From positions 1-34,724 of the forward strand of contig NZ_JAIETU010000014.1 in the NCBI RefSeq assembly GCF_019744875.1: a stretch of 34,724 nucleotides of DNA, in the 5' to 3' direction. The stretch is from Hyphomicrobium sp. Lineage in GTDB: Bacteria > Pseudomonadota > Alphaproteobacteria > Rhizobiales > Hyphomicrobiaceae. Numbering within the stretch: the stretch's first letter is position 1; each line of letters opens with the position of its first letter. Positions 14,072 to 22,125 of this stretch are shown here, in pieces. The notes under the pieces were generated by a model, which made no database searches, had not been told where the DNA came from, and worked only from the letters and a program-made list of their open reading frames with translations. The position numbers and the translations under genes are program-made.

Positions 14072-16312
14072 TTCTTCGACCGGGGCTTCGGCGACGTCTT
14101 CCGTCGGCTGCCCGGCGAGCACCAGCCGCCAGTACCCGTTCTTCGCACCCTTGCCGATATAGACGCCTCGGATGTTGTCCCAAGTGTCCTTCCGGAACGC
14201 CTGTTGGGGGCTTCTGGACTCGAAGCCTTCCATCAACGCCTTGACCTGAACATCGGGACTGCCCTTCCCGGCTGCGACCACGAGACGCTCGAAGATCGTT
14301 AGCTGATCATTCCCGGCGAGGTGAAGCGGCTCCTTACCGGGAATGAACAGAGTGCCGGACTGCGTGCCTGTCCGGACGACTCGCGGCGACACGCCTCCGC
14401 GCGCGAGCGAAAGATTGTCACGATATGCGAGCTCGAGGCCGTCCCGCGCGAACAGGATCTCCTCGTCTGCCGATGCGAGGTGGGACAGGAGCGGCACGAC
14501 GACATTCGACCCGAGGTGCGACGGCATTTCCTCGCTGGCGGCGAGGATGATGCCCACGCCAGCGGTGTTCCGCGCGCGCAGCGTCAGATCCAGCCTCTGC
14601 GCAGTTTTCGGGTCATTGAGACGCCGCGCGAAATAGACGGGCGCCTCAGCACCGTCAATCTGCATCACACCGACAAGGGTCAGGTCCGGGTCGAGGATCT
14701 GGGCCGCTCGCTTGCTCAGGAGCGGTTTCATCAGGCGCATGAGCGTCTCGTGAAGCCACTGGGAGTTGATCGCGAACATCTCGACATCCGACGCTGGTCG
14801 CTTTCCTGCATCTTCGCCAAAGGGGCCGACAGCACGGACCATGCCCTCTGTCTTCGACGGCTTGATGGCGCCTTCCCCCTCAAGGTCGTCGTCCTCGATC
14901 AGCACCACATCCTGCCGGTCACAGCGTTCGAGCAGCCCGCCTTCGATCAGGCGGCGCGCATCGAGGCCGAGCTCCAGAAGATATCCTCCGCTGACCTCAT
15001 CCTCGATCCGGTCGTGAAGTTGAACAAGCTGGGGGAAGATCGCGCGCAGATCATCCGATGCGATCTGTCGGAATGCGCTCAGAATTCCCCATTCCTTGAG
15101 AAGCGCGAAGCCGAGGCTGCGCTCTTCCGGATCTGTCTTGCTCTGCAAGTTACAGCTCTTTGACCCAGCGATCGTGATGTTCAGCGTCCGCTCCTTCTCG
15201 TCGCCAACACGATTGTAGGCAACCGCTATGCCTATGCGACTGAAGGCCTCGGCGCGCCGGAAGATGTTCCCGGCGCCGAGATATTGGTCCGCCACCTCCT
15301 CGATGTCGTCGTTGACGGTGACCTTGAGTTGGAGTTTGCGCTTCCAGGTGCCAAGCCGCACCTCGGCTTCCAGGACGCGCGCGAATTCAAACTCATAGCC
15401 GTCGATCTCGGGGGACTCCAGAAGTAGCGAGGTTCGGAACCGCGAGAGATTGTAACGCTTCCAGGTCAAAGGCTTCTGCGAAATGTCTTGCCCGAGTGCG
15501 ATCTCGGCGAACGAGTCGCTTACCGTTTGGCGAACCACCGGGCTGTCCGCACAGACCTCGATCTGTCGCAGCGACGGCGTGTAAATCAGGGTCGCCTCGT
15601 TCGGCGGTCGATAATAGATGGTTCCCCTGCGCCCGTCCTGCCGGTGATCATGGACGCTCGACAACGGCCCGCCATGGCGCACGATGAGCATGATAGATGC
15701 AGGGTGCGCATCGGTCGCCGGGAGATCGAGCGCCTTTACAGTGCAGGAAATCTCGGGCTTCAGGTCGAGAGCCTGTTTAATCTTTGCGGCCAGCGCTGCG
15801 TCATCGATCGAAGCTGCATCAAGGGCTACTGTATTTTCGAGATCGATCTCGAAGGCGTCATAAAGTTTGCCGTGTTCGCGAAATTGCCGAGCGAAATGAA
15901 AGCTCTCGGCATCCTCGAACGTCTCGCGCACGTTCAGAAAGGTCCAGATGCTTCTGCAAAGCGCATCGGGCTGTCGCCGGATTTCTTGTGCTTTCGCGTC
16001 GTCGAGTTGCTGATCGACGATCGTGGTGAGGGAGGTGACGCCCTTTCCGTCCGCGAGTGCGCGAATCCGGCGACACCGCTGCTCTGCGGGTATCAGTTCG
16101 TCATGATCGAACTGCGCGAGCGTTTCGATAAGTGTTTGCCGGAACGCGTGGACCGCTTCGTCATCAGAATGATCGGGAAATTCCTCAGAGAGCCTGAAGT
16201 CAGGCTCGTTTTCGCCTTCGCGGATGGCAAGCGCTGCTCGGGCAAGATCGATGCGCGCATCTTCGATCAGAGAAATAGTGCTTGGGCCGAGCGGAAGCGC
16301 TTTGCGCGGCAT
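14063..16312 (-). CDS. Large protein of unknown function beside the integration cassette
   Basis: This 749-aa protein starts MPRKALPLGPSTISLIEDAR. GAGG precedes the ATG by seven bases. The protein is soluble, mixed alpha/beta and acidic-patched, without membrane segments. I saw no Walker motif, PD-(D/E)XK motif, HNH, helix-turn-helix or metal site by eye. Notable segments are SIMLIVRHGGPLSSVHDHRQ near 212, YNLSRFRTSLLLESPEIDGY and, near the end, TWDNIRGVYIGKGAKNGYWR. It is divergent from the recombinase cassette across about 190 bases. The stop lies 80 bases from the zinc-ribbon start on the same strand, so the two could be co-transcribed. The position next to a recombinase could suit a regulatory or defence role, but no function is assigned. 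Confidence 0.75.
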   Translation of the reverse strand: MPRKALPLGPSTISLIEDARIDLARAALAIREGENEPDFRLSEEFPDHSDDEAVHAFRQTLIETLAQFDHDELIPAEQRCRRIRALADGKGVTSLTTIVDQQLDDAKAQEIRRQPDALCRSIWTFLNVRETFEDAESFHFARQFREHGKLYDAFEIDLENTVALDAASIDDAALAAKIKQALDLKPEISCTVKALDLPATDAHPASIMLIVRHGGPLSSVHDHRQDGRRGTIYYRPPNEATLIYTPSLRQIEVCADSPVVRQTVSDSFAEIALGQDISQKPLTWKRYNLSRFRTSLLLESPEIDGYEFEFARVLEAEVRLGTWKRKLQLKVTVNDDIEEVADQYLGAGNIFRRAEAFSRIGIAVAYNRVGDEKERTLNITIAGSKSCNLQSKTDPEERSLGFALLKEWGILSAFRQIASDDLRAIFPQLVQLHDRIEDEVSGGYLLELGLDARRLIEGGLLERCDRQDVVLIEDDDLEGEGAIKPSKTEGMVRAVGPFGEDAGKRPASDVEMFAINSQWLHETLMRLMKPLLSKRAAQILDPDLTLVGVMQIDGAEAPVYFARRLNDPKTAQRLDLTLRARNTAGVGIILAASEEMPSHLGSNVVVPLLSHLASADEEILFARDGLELAYRDNLSLARGGVSPRVVRTGTQSGTLFIPGKEPLHLAGNDQLTIFERLVVAAGKGSPDVQVKALMEGFESRSPQQAFRKDTWDNIRGVYIGKGAKNGYWRLVLAGQPTEDVAEAPVEESV

Positions 16313-16335
16313 GAATCCACCTCGATGAACATCTG

Positions 16336-16506
16336 CTATTGAATCATTCGACGTTCAATAATCAGTGACGAATCGGCTGGCCGCAAGGGACGAGGTTCTG
16401 CAACTGTTTGCATTCCTGCGCTCTGCCCGATTCGCATGTCCCACACCCAGCCGTCGAGTGGCTTTTGATCGGTAATGACGCCCCCGATCACGGCTGCCTG
16501 AGACAT
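16336..16506 (-). CDS. Possible small ORF before the 749-aa gene
   Basis: This 56-aa frame starts MSQAAVIGGVITDQKPLDGW. Its stop lies 23 bases upstream of the 749-aa start on the same strand, so a two-gene operon is possible. Its start codon overlaps the first bases of the divergent 67-aa gene by two bases. No motif or clear ribosome-binding site is visible. It is listed because it lies in a divergent gap that is otherwise empty, but it may be chance. Confidence 0.3.
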   Translation of the reverse strand: MSQAAVIGGVITDQKPLDGWVWDMRIGQSAGMQTVAEPRPLRPADSSLIIERRMIQ

Positions 16507-16708
16507 GAAACGCCCCAACCCTCTGCCGCCTGACAGGATGACCGCCGCAGAGCGGATCGCCGAGTTGTGCGAGATTCTCGCGCGCGCGGTGATTCGTCTC
16601 CGGGCGCGTCAGTCAAGGCAAGTATCTGACGAGCTTGGAGAAAGTTGCCTACACTTCCCGCCCGACCAGAGCGGTCATGCAACTCCGACGCAACGGAGAA
16701 ATACATGA
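16505..16708 (+). CDS. Small conserved protein of the recombinase cassette
   Basis: This 67-aa protein starts MKRPNPLPPDRMTAAERIAE. It has a helix with ELCEILARAVIRLRARQSRQ and a polar end with FPPDQSGHATPTQRRN. I recall closely similar small proteins directly in front of DUF2924 genes in Rhizobiales, so it is probably a genuine cassette member. A start at the second ATG, residue 12 at 16538, is possible. It overlaps the DUF2924 start in an ATGA arrangement at 16705. Function is unknown; it may assist recombinase control. Confidence 0.65.
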   Translation: MKRPNPLPPDRMTAAERIAELCEILARAVIRLRARQSRQVSDELGESCLHFPPDQSGHATPTQRRNT

Positions 16709-17157
16709 CCATGACGGACACCATCTTGGCCCGGCTCGCGGCTCTGAAGACGACGCCCACGCCCGACCTCAAGAAGCAATGGCGCGAACTCTTCGACACG
16801 GAGGCGCCGCCGTACAACCGGCGTTTCCTGGAGAGCCGGCTCGCGTACCGGATCCAGGAGCTGACGTATGGCGGCCTGAAACCGGCGACCATCGAGCGCC
16901 TGGAAGCGCTCGGCGAGCAGCTCGACGGCGGCAACATCGTTCTGCGCCGGATCCGCGCCGATGACAGGCCGATCGCTGGCACGCGGCTGATCCGCGAATG
17001 GCAGGGCGTCGAACACACAGTCACGGTGTTGGGCGACGGATACGAATGGCAGGGTCGCCCCTACCGCTCGCTCTCCGCAATCGCGCGGGCCATTACCGGC
17101 ACGCGCTGGAACGGTTGGGTCTTTTTTGGCATGAAAAGCCATCGGAGGGGCGCATGA
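16705..17157 (+). CDS. DUF2924 domain protein
   Basis: This 150-aa protein starts MTMTDTILARLAALKTTPTP. GGAG lies six bases before the ATG. The order of motifs follows DUF2924: TPDLKKQWRELFDTEAPPYN near 17, RFLESRLAYRIQELTYGGL, GTRLIREWQGVEHTVTVLGD near 92, and the ending YRSLSAIARAITGTRWNGWVF. The final part resembles a DNA-binding fold found in recombinase partners. The gene stop overlaps the recombinase start as ATGA, so the two are co-translated. A role as a recombination directionality or accessory factor is inference from that pairing. Confidence 0.85.
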   Translation: MTMTDTILARLAALKTTPTPDLKKQWRELFDTEAPPYNRRFLESRLAYRIQELTYGGLKPATIERLEALGEQLDGGNIVLRRIRADDRPIAGTRLIREWQGVEHTVTVLGDGYEWQGRPYRSLSAIARAITGTRWNGWVFFGMKSHRRGA

Positions 17158-18485
17158 CGAAGGTCGCCGCTCCGAAGGCAGGCGCCCGCAAGCTGCGCTG
17201 CGCGATCTACACCCGCAAGTCGAGCGAGGAGGGACTCGACATGGAGTTCAACTCGCTCGATGCGCAACGCGACGCCTGCAGCGCCTATATCGCGAGCCAG
17301 CGCTCCGAAGGCTGGGTCGAGCTTGCCGAGCATTACGACGATGGCGGGATCTCGGGAGCCACTCTCGAGAGGCCCGGCCTCAAACGACTGCTTGCTGACA
17401 TAGAGGAGCGTCGCGTCGACGTCGTGGTCGTCTACAAGATTGACCGTCTCAGCCGCGCGCTGATGGATTTTGCAAAGCTCATCGACGTATTCGACCGCAA
17501 CGACGTGACCTTCGTCAGCGTGACGCAGGCGTTCAACACGACGACGAGCATGGGGCGGCTGACGCTCAACATTCTCCTGTCCTTCGCGCAATTCGAACGC
17601 GAGGTAATCGGCGAGCGCATCCGCGACAAGTTCGCCGCCTCGCGCAAGCGCGGCATGTGGATGGGCGGCTATGTTCCGATGGGCTACGCGGTCAAGGATC
17701 GCAAGCTCGTCACCAACGAGTCGGAAGCCGCGATCGTCCGGATGATCTTCGAGCGCTTTGTGGAGGTCGGCTCGGCGACGGCGGTGGCCCGGGCGCTTGC
17801 CTCCGAGGGCGTGCGGACGCGCAAAGGTCGGCTCATCGACAAGGGTTTCCTCTACAAGCTGCTGAACAATCGCGTTTACGTCGGCGATGCGGTCCACAAG
17901 GGCACGGCCTATCCCGGCGAGCATGAGGCGATCGTTACCCGCGCCGTGTGGGAGAAGGTTCATGCCATCCTGCGCGAGAGCCCGCGGGTGCGCGCCGGAC
18001 GGACACGCGCCGCGACACCGGCTCTCCTGAAAGGACTCATCTTCGGGCCGACCGGCTGCGCCATGACCCCGACGCACACACGGCGCGGCGACAAGCTATA
18101 TCGTTACTATGTCAGCCAGTCGGTCCTGAAGCGCGGCGCCGACGCCTGCCCGGTGGGTCGCGTGCCCGCCGCCGAGATCGAAGGGGCGGTCGTCAACCAG
18201 CTGCGCGGCCTCCTTCGCGCCCCCGAGGTGGTCGTCGGAACATGGCGGTCGGCGCGACCCGAAATCGATGGGTTGTCGGAGGCGGAGGTCAGGGAGGCCT
18301 TGGAGGGGCTCGATCCGCTTTGGGATGAGCTGTTCCCTGCCGAGCAGGCTCGCATCGTCCGGCTGCTTGTCGAGCGCGTCGACGTCGGACGCGACGGTGT
18401 GGATATTCGGCTTCGCGTCGATGGGTTGGCCCGTCTGGTTTGTGAGCTTGGCAGCATGGTCGGTGATGCGCAGAGGGCTGCCTGA
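17154..18485 (+). CDS. Large serine recombinase (site-specific integrase/resolvase family)
   Basis: This 443-aa protein starts MTKVAAPKAGARKLRCAIYT. The resolvase domain covers about residues 15-165. It has the catalytic serine in YTRKSS (S23), a VVVVYKIDRLSRALMDF stretch with the arginines that hold the DNA, and SFAQFEREVIGERIRDK. The recombinase domain follows, with VGSATAVARALASEGVRTRK. A zinc-ribbon-like middle part with a single visible cysteine near GPTGCAM precedes the C-terminal coiled region. It would cut and join DNA at att sites to insert or excise the element. The length is at the short end for large serine integrases. The C-terminal end overlaps the next gene start by one base. 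Confidence 0.9.
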   Translation: MTKVAAPKAGARKLRCAIYTRKSSEEGLDMEFNSLDAQRDACSAYIASQRSEGWVELAEHYDDGGISGATLERPGLKRLLADIEERRVDVVVVYKIDRLSRALMDFAKLIDVFDRNDVTFVSVTQAFNTTTSMGRLTLNILLSFAQFEREVIGERIRDKFAASRKRGMWMGGYVPMGYAVKDRKLVTNESEAAIVRMIFERFVEVGSATAVARALASEGVRTRKGRLIDKGFLYKLLNNRVYVGDAVHKGTAYPGEHEAIVTRAVWEKVHAILRESPRVRAGRTRAATPALLKGLIFGPTGCAMTPTHTRRGDKLYRYYVSQSVLKRGADACPVGRVPAAEIEGAVVNQLRGLLRAPEVVVGTWRSARPEIDGLSEAEVREALEGLDPLWDELFPAEQARIVRLLVERVDVGRDGVDIRLRVDGLARLVCELGSMVGDAQRAA

Positions 18486-18886
18486 TGGATCGCGACGCCA
18501 CCGCCGATGACGGCCGCACGCTGACGGTCCGCGTTCCTCTGACCGTCCGGAAACGCGGCGGGCGGAAACAGGTTGTGGCGCCGGAGGGCGCAGGCTGGGG
18601 CGCGCCCCAGCCGCGCGTCGATAACACCATGGTCAAGGCAATCGCCCGGGCCCACCGCTGGAAGCGGCTCCTGGAGAGCGGTCAATTCGCGTCCGTGACC
18701 GAGCTGGCGGAAGCCGAGAAGATCAATCAGTCCTATCTGTGCCGGGTCCTGCGCCTGACGCTGCTCGCGCCCGACATCGTCGAGGCGATCCTCGACAGAC
18801 GGCAGCCGCCCGGCCTTCAGGTGGAGGCTCTGCTGAAGCCCATGCCATTGGAATGGGCTGCCCAGAAGGGTTTACTTAGTCTCTGA
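18485..18886 (+). CDS. Helix-turn-helix protein following the recombinase
   Basis: This 133-aa protein starts MDRDATADDGRTLTVRVPLT. A basic N-terminal segment with VRKRGGRKQVVAPEG is followed by a KorB/ParB-like helix-turn-helix, ASVTELAEAEKINQSYLCRV, near residues 75-95. Then comes LRLTLLAPDIVEAILDRRQP. Similar genes follow recombinases in many alphaproteobacterial elements. It may regulate the cassette or act at att DNA, which is inferred from the neighbour and the DNA-binding fold. The start overlaps the recombinase stop. Confidence 0.8.
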   Translation: MDRDATADDGRTLTVRVPLTVRKRGGRKQVVAPEGAGWGAPQPRVDNTMVKAIARAHRWKRLLESGQFASVTELAEAEKINQSYLCRVLRLTLLAPDIVEAILDRRQPPGLQVEALLKPMPLEWAAQKGLLSL

Positions 18887-18901
18887 GATATAATTTTCGC
18901 A

Positions 18902-18958
18902 GTAGGAAATCCTACAGCAGATTCTATCATTGACAGCAGGATTGCGTGCGCCTACCGT
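18902..18958 (+). promoter_or_regulatory. Candidate promoter and small palindrome before the hsd operon
   Basis: The perfect -35-like TTGACA lies at 18930-18935, and 17 bases later a weak TACCGT. A short inverted repeat GTAGGA-AA-TCCTAC lies at 18902-18915, and TATAAT at 18889-18894. These lie between the recombinase cassette and the first hsd gene, so the operon probably has its own start here. The -10 match is poor. If this promoter is correct, the half-S protein would more likely start at TTG 18988. Confidence 0.3.
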
Positions 18959-19593
18959 CTGTAGCGACAGTTACAGAGGATTTTTCTTTGCGCCTCGCTG
19001 ACGCCTGCACGATCCACACCGGCTATACCGCTCGTGGCAGATTAGAGCCGACGACCGTCGGGGGTGTGCTCGCAATCCAGCTGCGCGACATTTCCCCTGA
19101 CGGCCTCGTCGATCCAGAGCGTCTGACAAGAGTCCAGTTGGAGGACCTGGCGGACCGCTATTTCGTGCGCGCCGGTGACGTGGTGTTCCGCTCGCGGGGC
19201 GAACGAAACACGGCGTCCGCCCTGGACGAACGTCTGCGGGAACCAGCCCTTGCGGTGCTGCCCCTGATGGTTTTGCGCCCGAACCGCAACGTCGTGACGC
19301 CTGCATATCTGGCATGGGCGATCAACCAGCCTCCGGCGCAGCGCCACTTCGATATCGCGGCACGTGGCACGAATATCCGGATGATCCCCCGTTCCAGCCT
19401 CGACGACCTCGAACTCGATGTTCCAGACATCGAGACTCAAGAAAGAATCGTCGTAATCGATGCCCTGGCTGAGCGGGAGCGGGAGCTGACCCAGCTCGCC
19501 GCCGAGACGCGAAGAAAGATGATGAGCCTGATCCTCGTCGAGCGAGCGAGCAGGATGCGCCCTAAGACGAGGCAGGAAAGGACGTCCAAATGA
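18946..19593 (+). CDS. Half-size type I restriction specificity subunit (HsdS-like)
   Basis: This 215-aa protein has one target-recognition domain, with IHTGYTARGRLEPTTVGGVL, FVRAGDVVFRSRGERN and HFDIAARGTNIRMIPRSSLD. One conserved helix repeat follows, with VPDIETQERIVVIDALAERE. Normal HsdS has two such units. Half-subunits can work as dimers, so this may give the methylase a second, palindromic target. GTG 18946 is the longest start. A TTG at 18988 with AGAGGA upstream gives 201 aa and matches the family start better. The stop overlaps the HsdM start by four bases. Whether it is a functional partner or a leftover is open. Confidence 0.75.
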   Translation: MRLPSVATVTEDFSLRLADACTIHTGYTARGRLEPTTVGGVLAIQLRDISPDGLVDPERLTRVQLEDLADRYFVRAGDVVFRSRGERNTASALDERLREPALAVLPLMVLRPNRNVVTPAYLAWAINQPPAQRHFDIAARGTNIRMIPRSSLDDLELDVPDIETQERIVVIDALAERERELTQLAAETRRKMMSLILVERASRMRPKTRQERTSK

Positions 19594-21107
19594 CCGACCA
19601 ACTCACTCAGCAACAGGTCAACCAGACGGCATGGGCCGCCTGCGACACCTTCCGCGGCGTCGTCGATGCCGGGCAGTACAAGGACTACATCCTTGTGATG
19701 TTGTTCCTGAAATACATTTCTGACCACTGGAACGATCATGTCCAAACCTACCGCAAGCAATTTGGCGGTGATGAAGCCCGGATCCGCCGCAGGCTGGAGC
19801 GCGAACGCTTCGTCCTTCCCGAAGGCGCCAGCTTCTACGATCTTTATGAAGCGCGGAACGAGCCGAATATCGGTGAGCGCATCAATATCGCGTTGGAGCG
19901 GATCGAGGATGCCAACCGCGCCAAGCTGGAAGGCGTCTTTCGCAACATCGACTTCAACTCCGAGGCCAATCTCGGGCGGGTCAAGGATCGCAACCGGCGC
20001 CTCAAGAACGTGCTGGAGGACTTCGCCAAGCCCGCGCTTGACCTGCGCCCCAGCCGCGTGACCGAGGACATTATCGGCGAGTGCTACATCTACCTGATCT
20101 CGCGCTTCGCCTCGGACGCCGGCAAGAAGGCCGGCGAGTTCTACACGCCCTCCGCCGTCTCCCGCCTGCTCGCGAAACTGGCTGCCCCCAAGCCGGGTGA
20201 TACGATCTGCGACCCGGCCTGCGGGTCCGGATCGCTGCTGATCCGGGCGGCCGAAGAAGTCGGGTCCGAAAACTTCGCCCTCTACGGCCAGGAGGTGAAC
20301 GGCGCGACATGGGCGTTGGCGCGGATGAACATGTTTCTCCACGCCAAGGACGCCGCGCGCATCGAGTGGTGCGACACCCTTAACAGCCCCGCGCTGGTCG
20401 AGGGCGACCATCTGATGAAGTTCGACGTCGTCGTGGCAAATCCCCCGTTCAGCCTCGACAAATGGGGCGCGGAGAACGCGGACACCGACCAGTTCAGGCG
20501 CTTTTGGCGCGGTATCCCGCCGAAGTCCAAGGGTGACTACGGCTTCATCACCCACATGATCGAGATCGCCAAGCGCCAGAGCGGCCGGATTGCGGTCATC
20601 GTTCCGCATGGCGTGCTGTTCCGCGGCGGGGCCGAGGGACGGATTCGCCAGGCGCTGATCGAGGAGAACCTGCTCGACGCGGTGGTGGGCCTGCCTGCCA
20701 ACCTGTTCACGACCACGGGCATTCCGGTGGCCATTCTGGTGTTCGACCGTTCCCGTGAACAGGGCGGCGCGAATGAGGACCGCCGCGATGTGCTGTTCAT
20801 CGACGCCAGCAAGGAATTCACGCCAGGCAAGACCCAGAACGTGATGGACGAGGCGCACATCAACAAGGTGCTGGAAACCTACGCCTCGCGGGCGGTGATC
20901 GAGAAATACTCCCACCGCGCCAGCCCGGAAGAAATCGCCGAGAACGACTTCAACCTCAACATCCCGCGCTACGTCGACACCTTCGAGCCGGAGGAGGAAA
21001 TCAACGTCGCCGCCCTGCAGAAGCAGATCAACACGATCGAGGCCGAGCTGGCCGAGGTGCGCGGGAAGATGGCTGGCTATCTGAAGGAGTTGGGCGTCGA
21101 TGTCTGA
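19590..21107 (+). CDS. hsdM: Type I restriction-modification DNA methyltransferase (HsdM)
   Basis: This 505-aa protein starts MTDQLTQQQVNQTAWAACDT. The N-terminal HsdM helical domain covers about residues 10-150. The methylase domain has GEFYTP (182-187), the SAM-binding DPACGSGSLL (208-217) and the adenine-target NPPF (284-287). The C-terminal part is coiled, with ALQKQINTIEAELAEVRGKM. It would methylate adenine at the target site with HsdS. The family's usual length is near 500, so it is complete. It overlaps the half-S stop by four bases and the RhuM start by eight, making a tight operon. This identification is firm. Confidence 0.95.
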   Translation: MTDQLTQQQVNQTAWAACDTFRGVVDAGQYKDYILVMLFLKYISDHWNDHVQTYRKQFGGDEARIRRRLERERFVLPEGASFYDLYEARNEPNIGERINIALERIEDANRAKLEGVFRNIDFNSEANLGRVKDRNRRLKNVLEDFAKPALDLRPSRVTEDIIGECYIYLISRFASDAGKKAGEFYTPSAVSRLLAKLAAPKPGDTICDPACGSGSLLIRAAEEVGSENFALYGQEVNGATWALARMNMFLHAKDAARIEWCDTLNSPALVEGDHLMKFDVVVANPPFSLDKWGAENADTDQFRRFWRGIPPKSKGDYGFITHMIEIAKRQSGRIAVIVPHGVLFRGGAEGRIRQALIEENLLDAVVGLPANLFTTTGIPVAILVFDRSREQGGANEDRRDVLFIDASKEFTPGKTQNVMDEAHINKVLETYASRAVIEKYSHRASPEEIAENDFNLNIPRYVDTFEPEEEINVAALQKQINTIEAELAEVRGKMAGYLKELGVDV

Positions 21108-22125
21108 GGGCGAACTGATCCTTTATAGCACCGAGGATGGCGCCACGACCATCGGCCTGCGGGCCGTGGGCGGGACCGTATGGCTGAGCCAGCGGGAGAT
21201 CGCGGAGCTGTTCGACAAGGATGTGCGCACCGTGAACGAGCATATCCGCAACGTCTTCGCGGAGGGTGAGTGCGATCCAGGGGCAACTATCCGGAAATTC
21301 CGGATAGTTCAAACTGAGGGCTCGAGGCAGGTCGAACGCGAGGTCGATGCCTACAACCTCGATATCATCCTGTCGGTCGGCTACCGGGTCCGCTCGGCGC
21401 GCGGCACCCAGTTCCGCCGGTGGGCCACCACCGTCCTTCGTGAATACCTGGTCAAGGGCTTCGCCATGGACGATGCCCGGTTGAAGCAGGCCGAGCAATG
21501 GGACTATTTCGACGAGTGGCTTGCCCGCATCCGGGACATTCGCGCGTCTGAGAAGCGCTTCTATCAGAAGGTGCGCGACCTCTACACGACCGCCATCGAC
21601 TACGACAAGACGTCCGAGCAGGCGCAGGCCTTCTTCAAGAAGGTGCAGAACAAGATGCTCTGGGCGGTCACGGGTAAGACGGCCGCCGAGCTGATCGAAA
21701 ACCGCAGCGATCCAGAGGCCCCCAACATGGGTCTGACCAGCTGGAAAGGCTCGGTTGTGCGCAAGGGCGATGTCGGCACCGCCAAGAACTACCTGAAAGC
21801 AGAGGAAGTCGAGGAGCTCAACCGCATCGTCGTGATGTACCTCGACTATGCCGAGGACCAGGCGAGGCGCCGCCGCCCGGTCAGCATGGCCGAATGGTCC
21901 GACAAGCTCGACGCCTTCCTGTCCTTCAACGAGCGCGACGTCCTCACCCATGCCGGGCGGCTGCGGATGGACCTGGCGCAGAAGCTGGCCCTCGAGCGGT
22001 TCGAGTTGTTCGACGCCAACCGCCGCGCCGCCGAGGCGCTGGCTGCGGATGAGGCCGACATCGCCCAGTTGGAGGAGATGGAGAAGGCCGCCAAGGGGCG
22101 GAAGAAGGGTGGCCACAATGAATAG
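21100..22125 (+). CDS. RhuM family protein within the hsd operon
   Basis: This 341-aa protein starts MSEGELILYSTEDGATTIGL. It carries the RhuM-family N-terminal part: VWLSQREIAELFDKDVRTVN as a helix-turn-helix-like segment, then IRKFRIVQTEGSRQVEREVD, YNLDIILSVGYRVRSARGTQ and FRRWATTVLREYLVKGFAMD. The later half has QAEQWDYFDEWLARIRDIRA and a helical end. RhuM was named as a Salmonella virulence-island protein, and its activity is not established. Its position between HsdM and HsdS is known to recur. It may modulate the system or bind DNA, which is inference. The stop overlaps the HsdS start by eight bases. Confidence 0.85.
   Translation: MSEGELILYSTEDGATTIGLRAVGGTVWLSQREIAELFDKDVRTVNEHIRNVFAEGECDPGATIRKFRIVQTEGSRQVEREVDAYNLDIILSVGYRVRSARGTQFRRWATTVLREYLVKGFAMDDARLKQAEQWDYFDEWLARIRDIRASEKRFYQKVRDLYTTAIDYDKTSEQAQAFFKKVQNKMLWAVTGKTAAELIENRSDPEAPNMGLTSWKGSVVRKGDVGTAKNYLKAEEVEELNRIVVMYLDYAEDQARRRRPVSMAEWSDKLDAFLSFNERDVLTHAGRLRMDLAQKLALERFELFDANRRAAEALAADEADIAQLEEMEKAAKGRKKGGHNE

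Noticed and set aside
19437-20915. Minus-strand open frame of 492 codons
   Set aside because: It is the antisense shadow of hsdM, which has the DPACGSG and NPPF motifs.
21848-22117. N-terminal extension of the full HsdS
   Set aside because: It overlaps the RhuM gene in another frame and lacks HsdS character.
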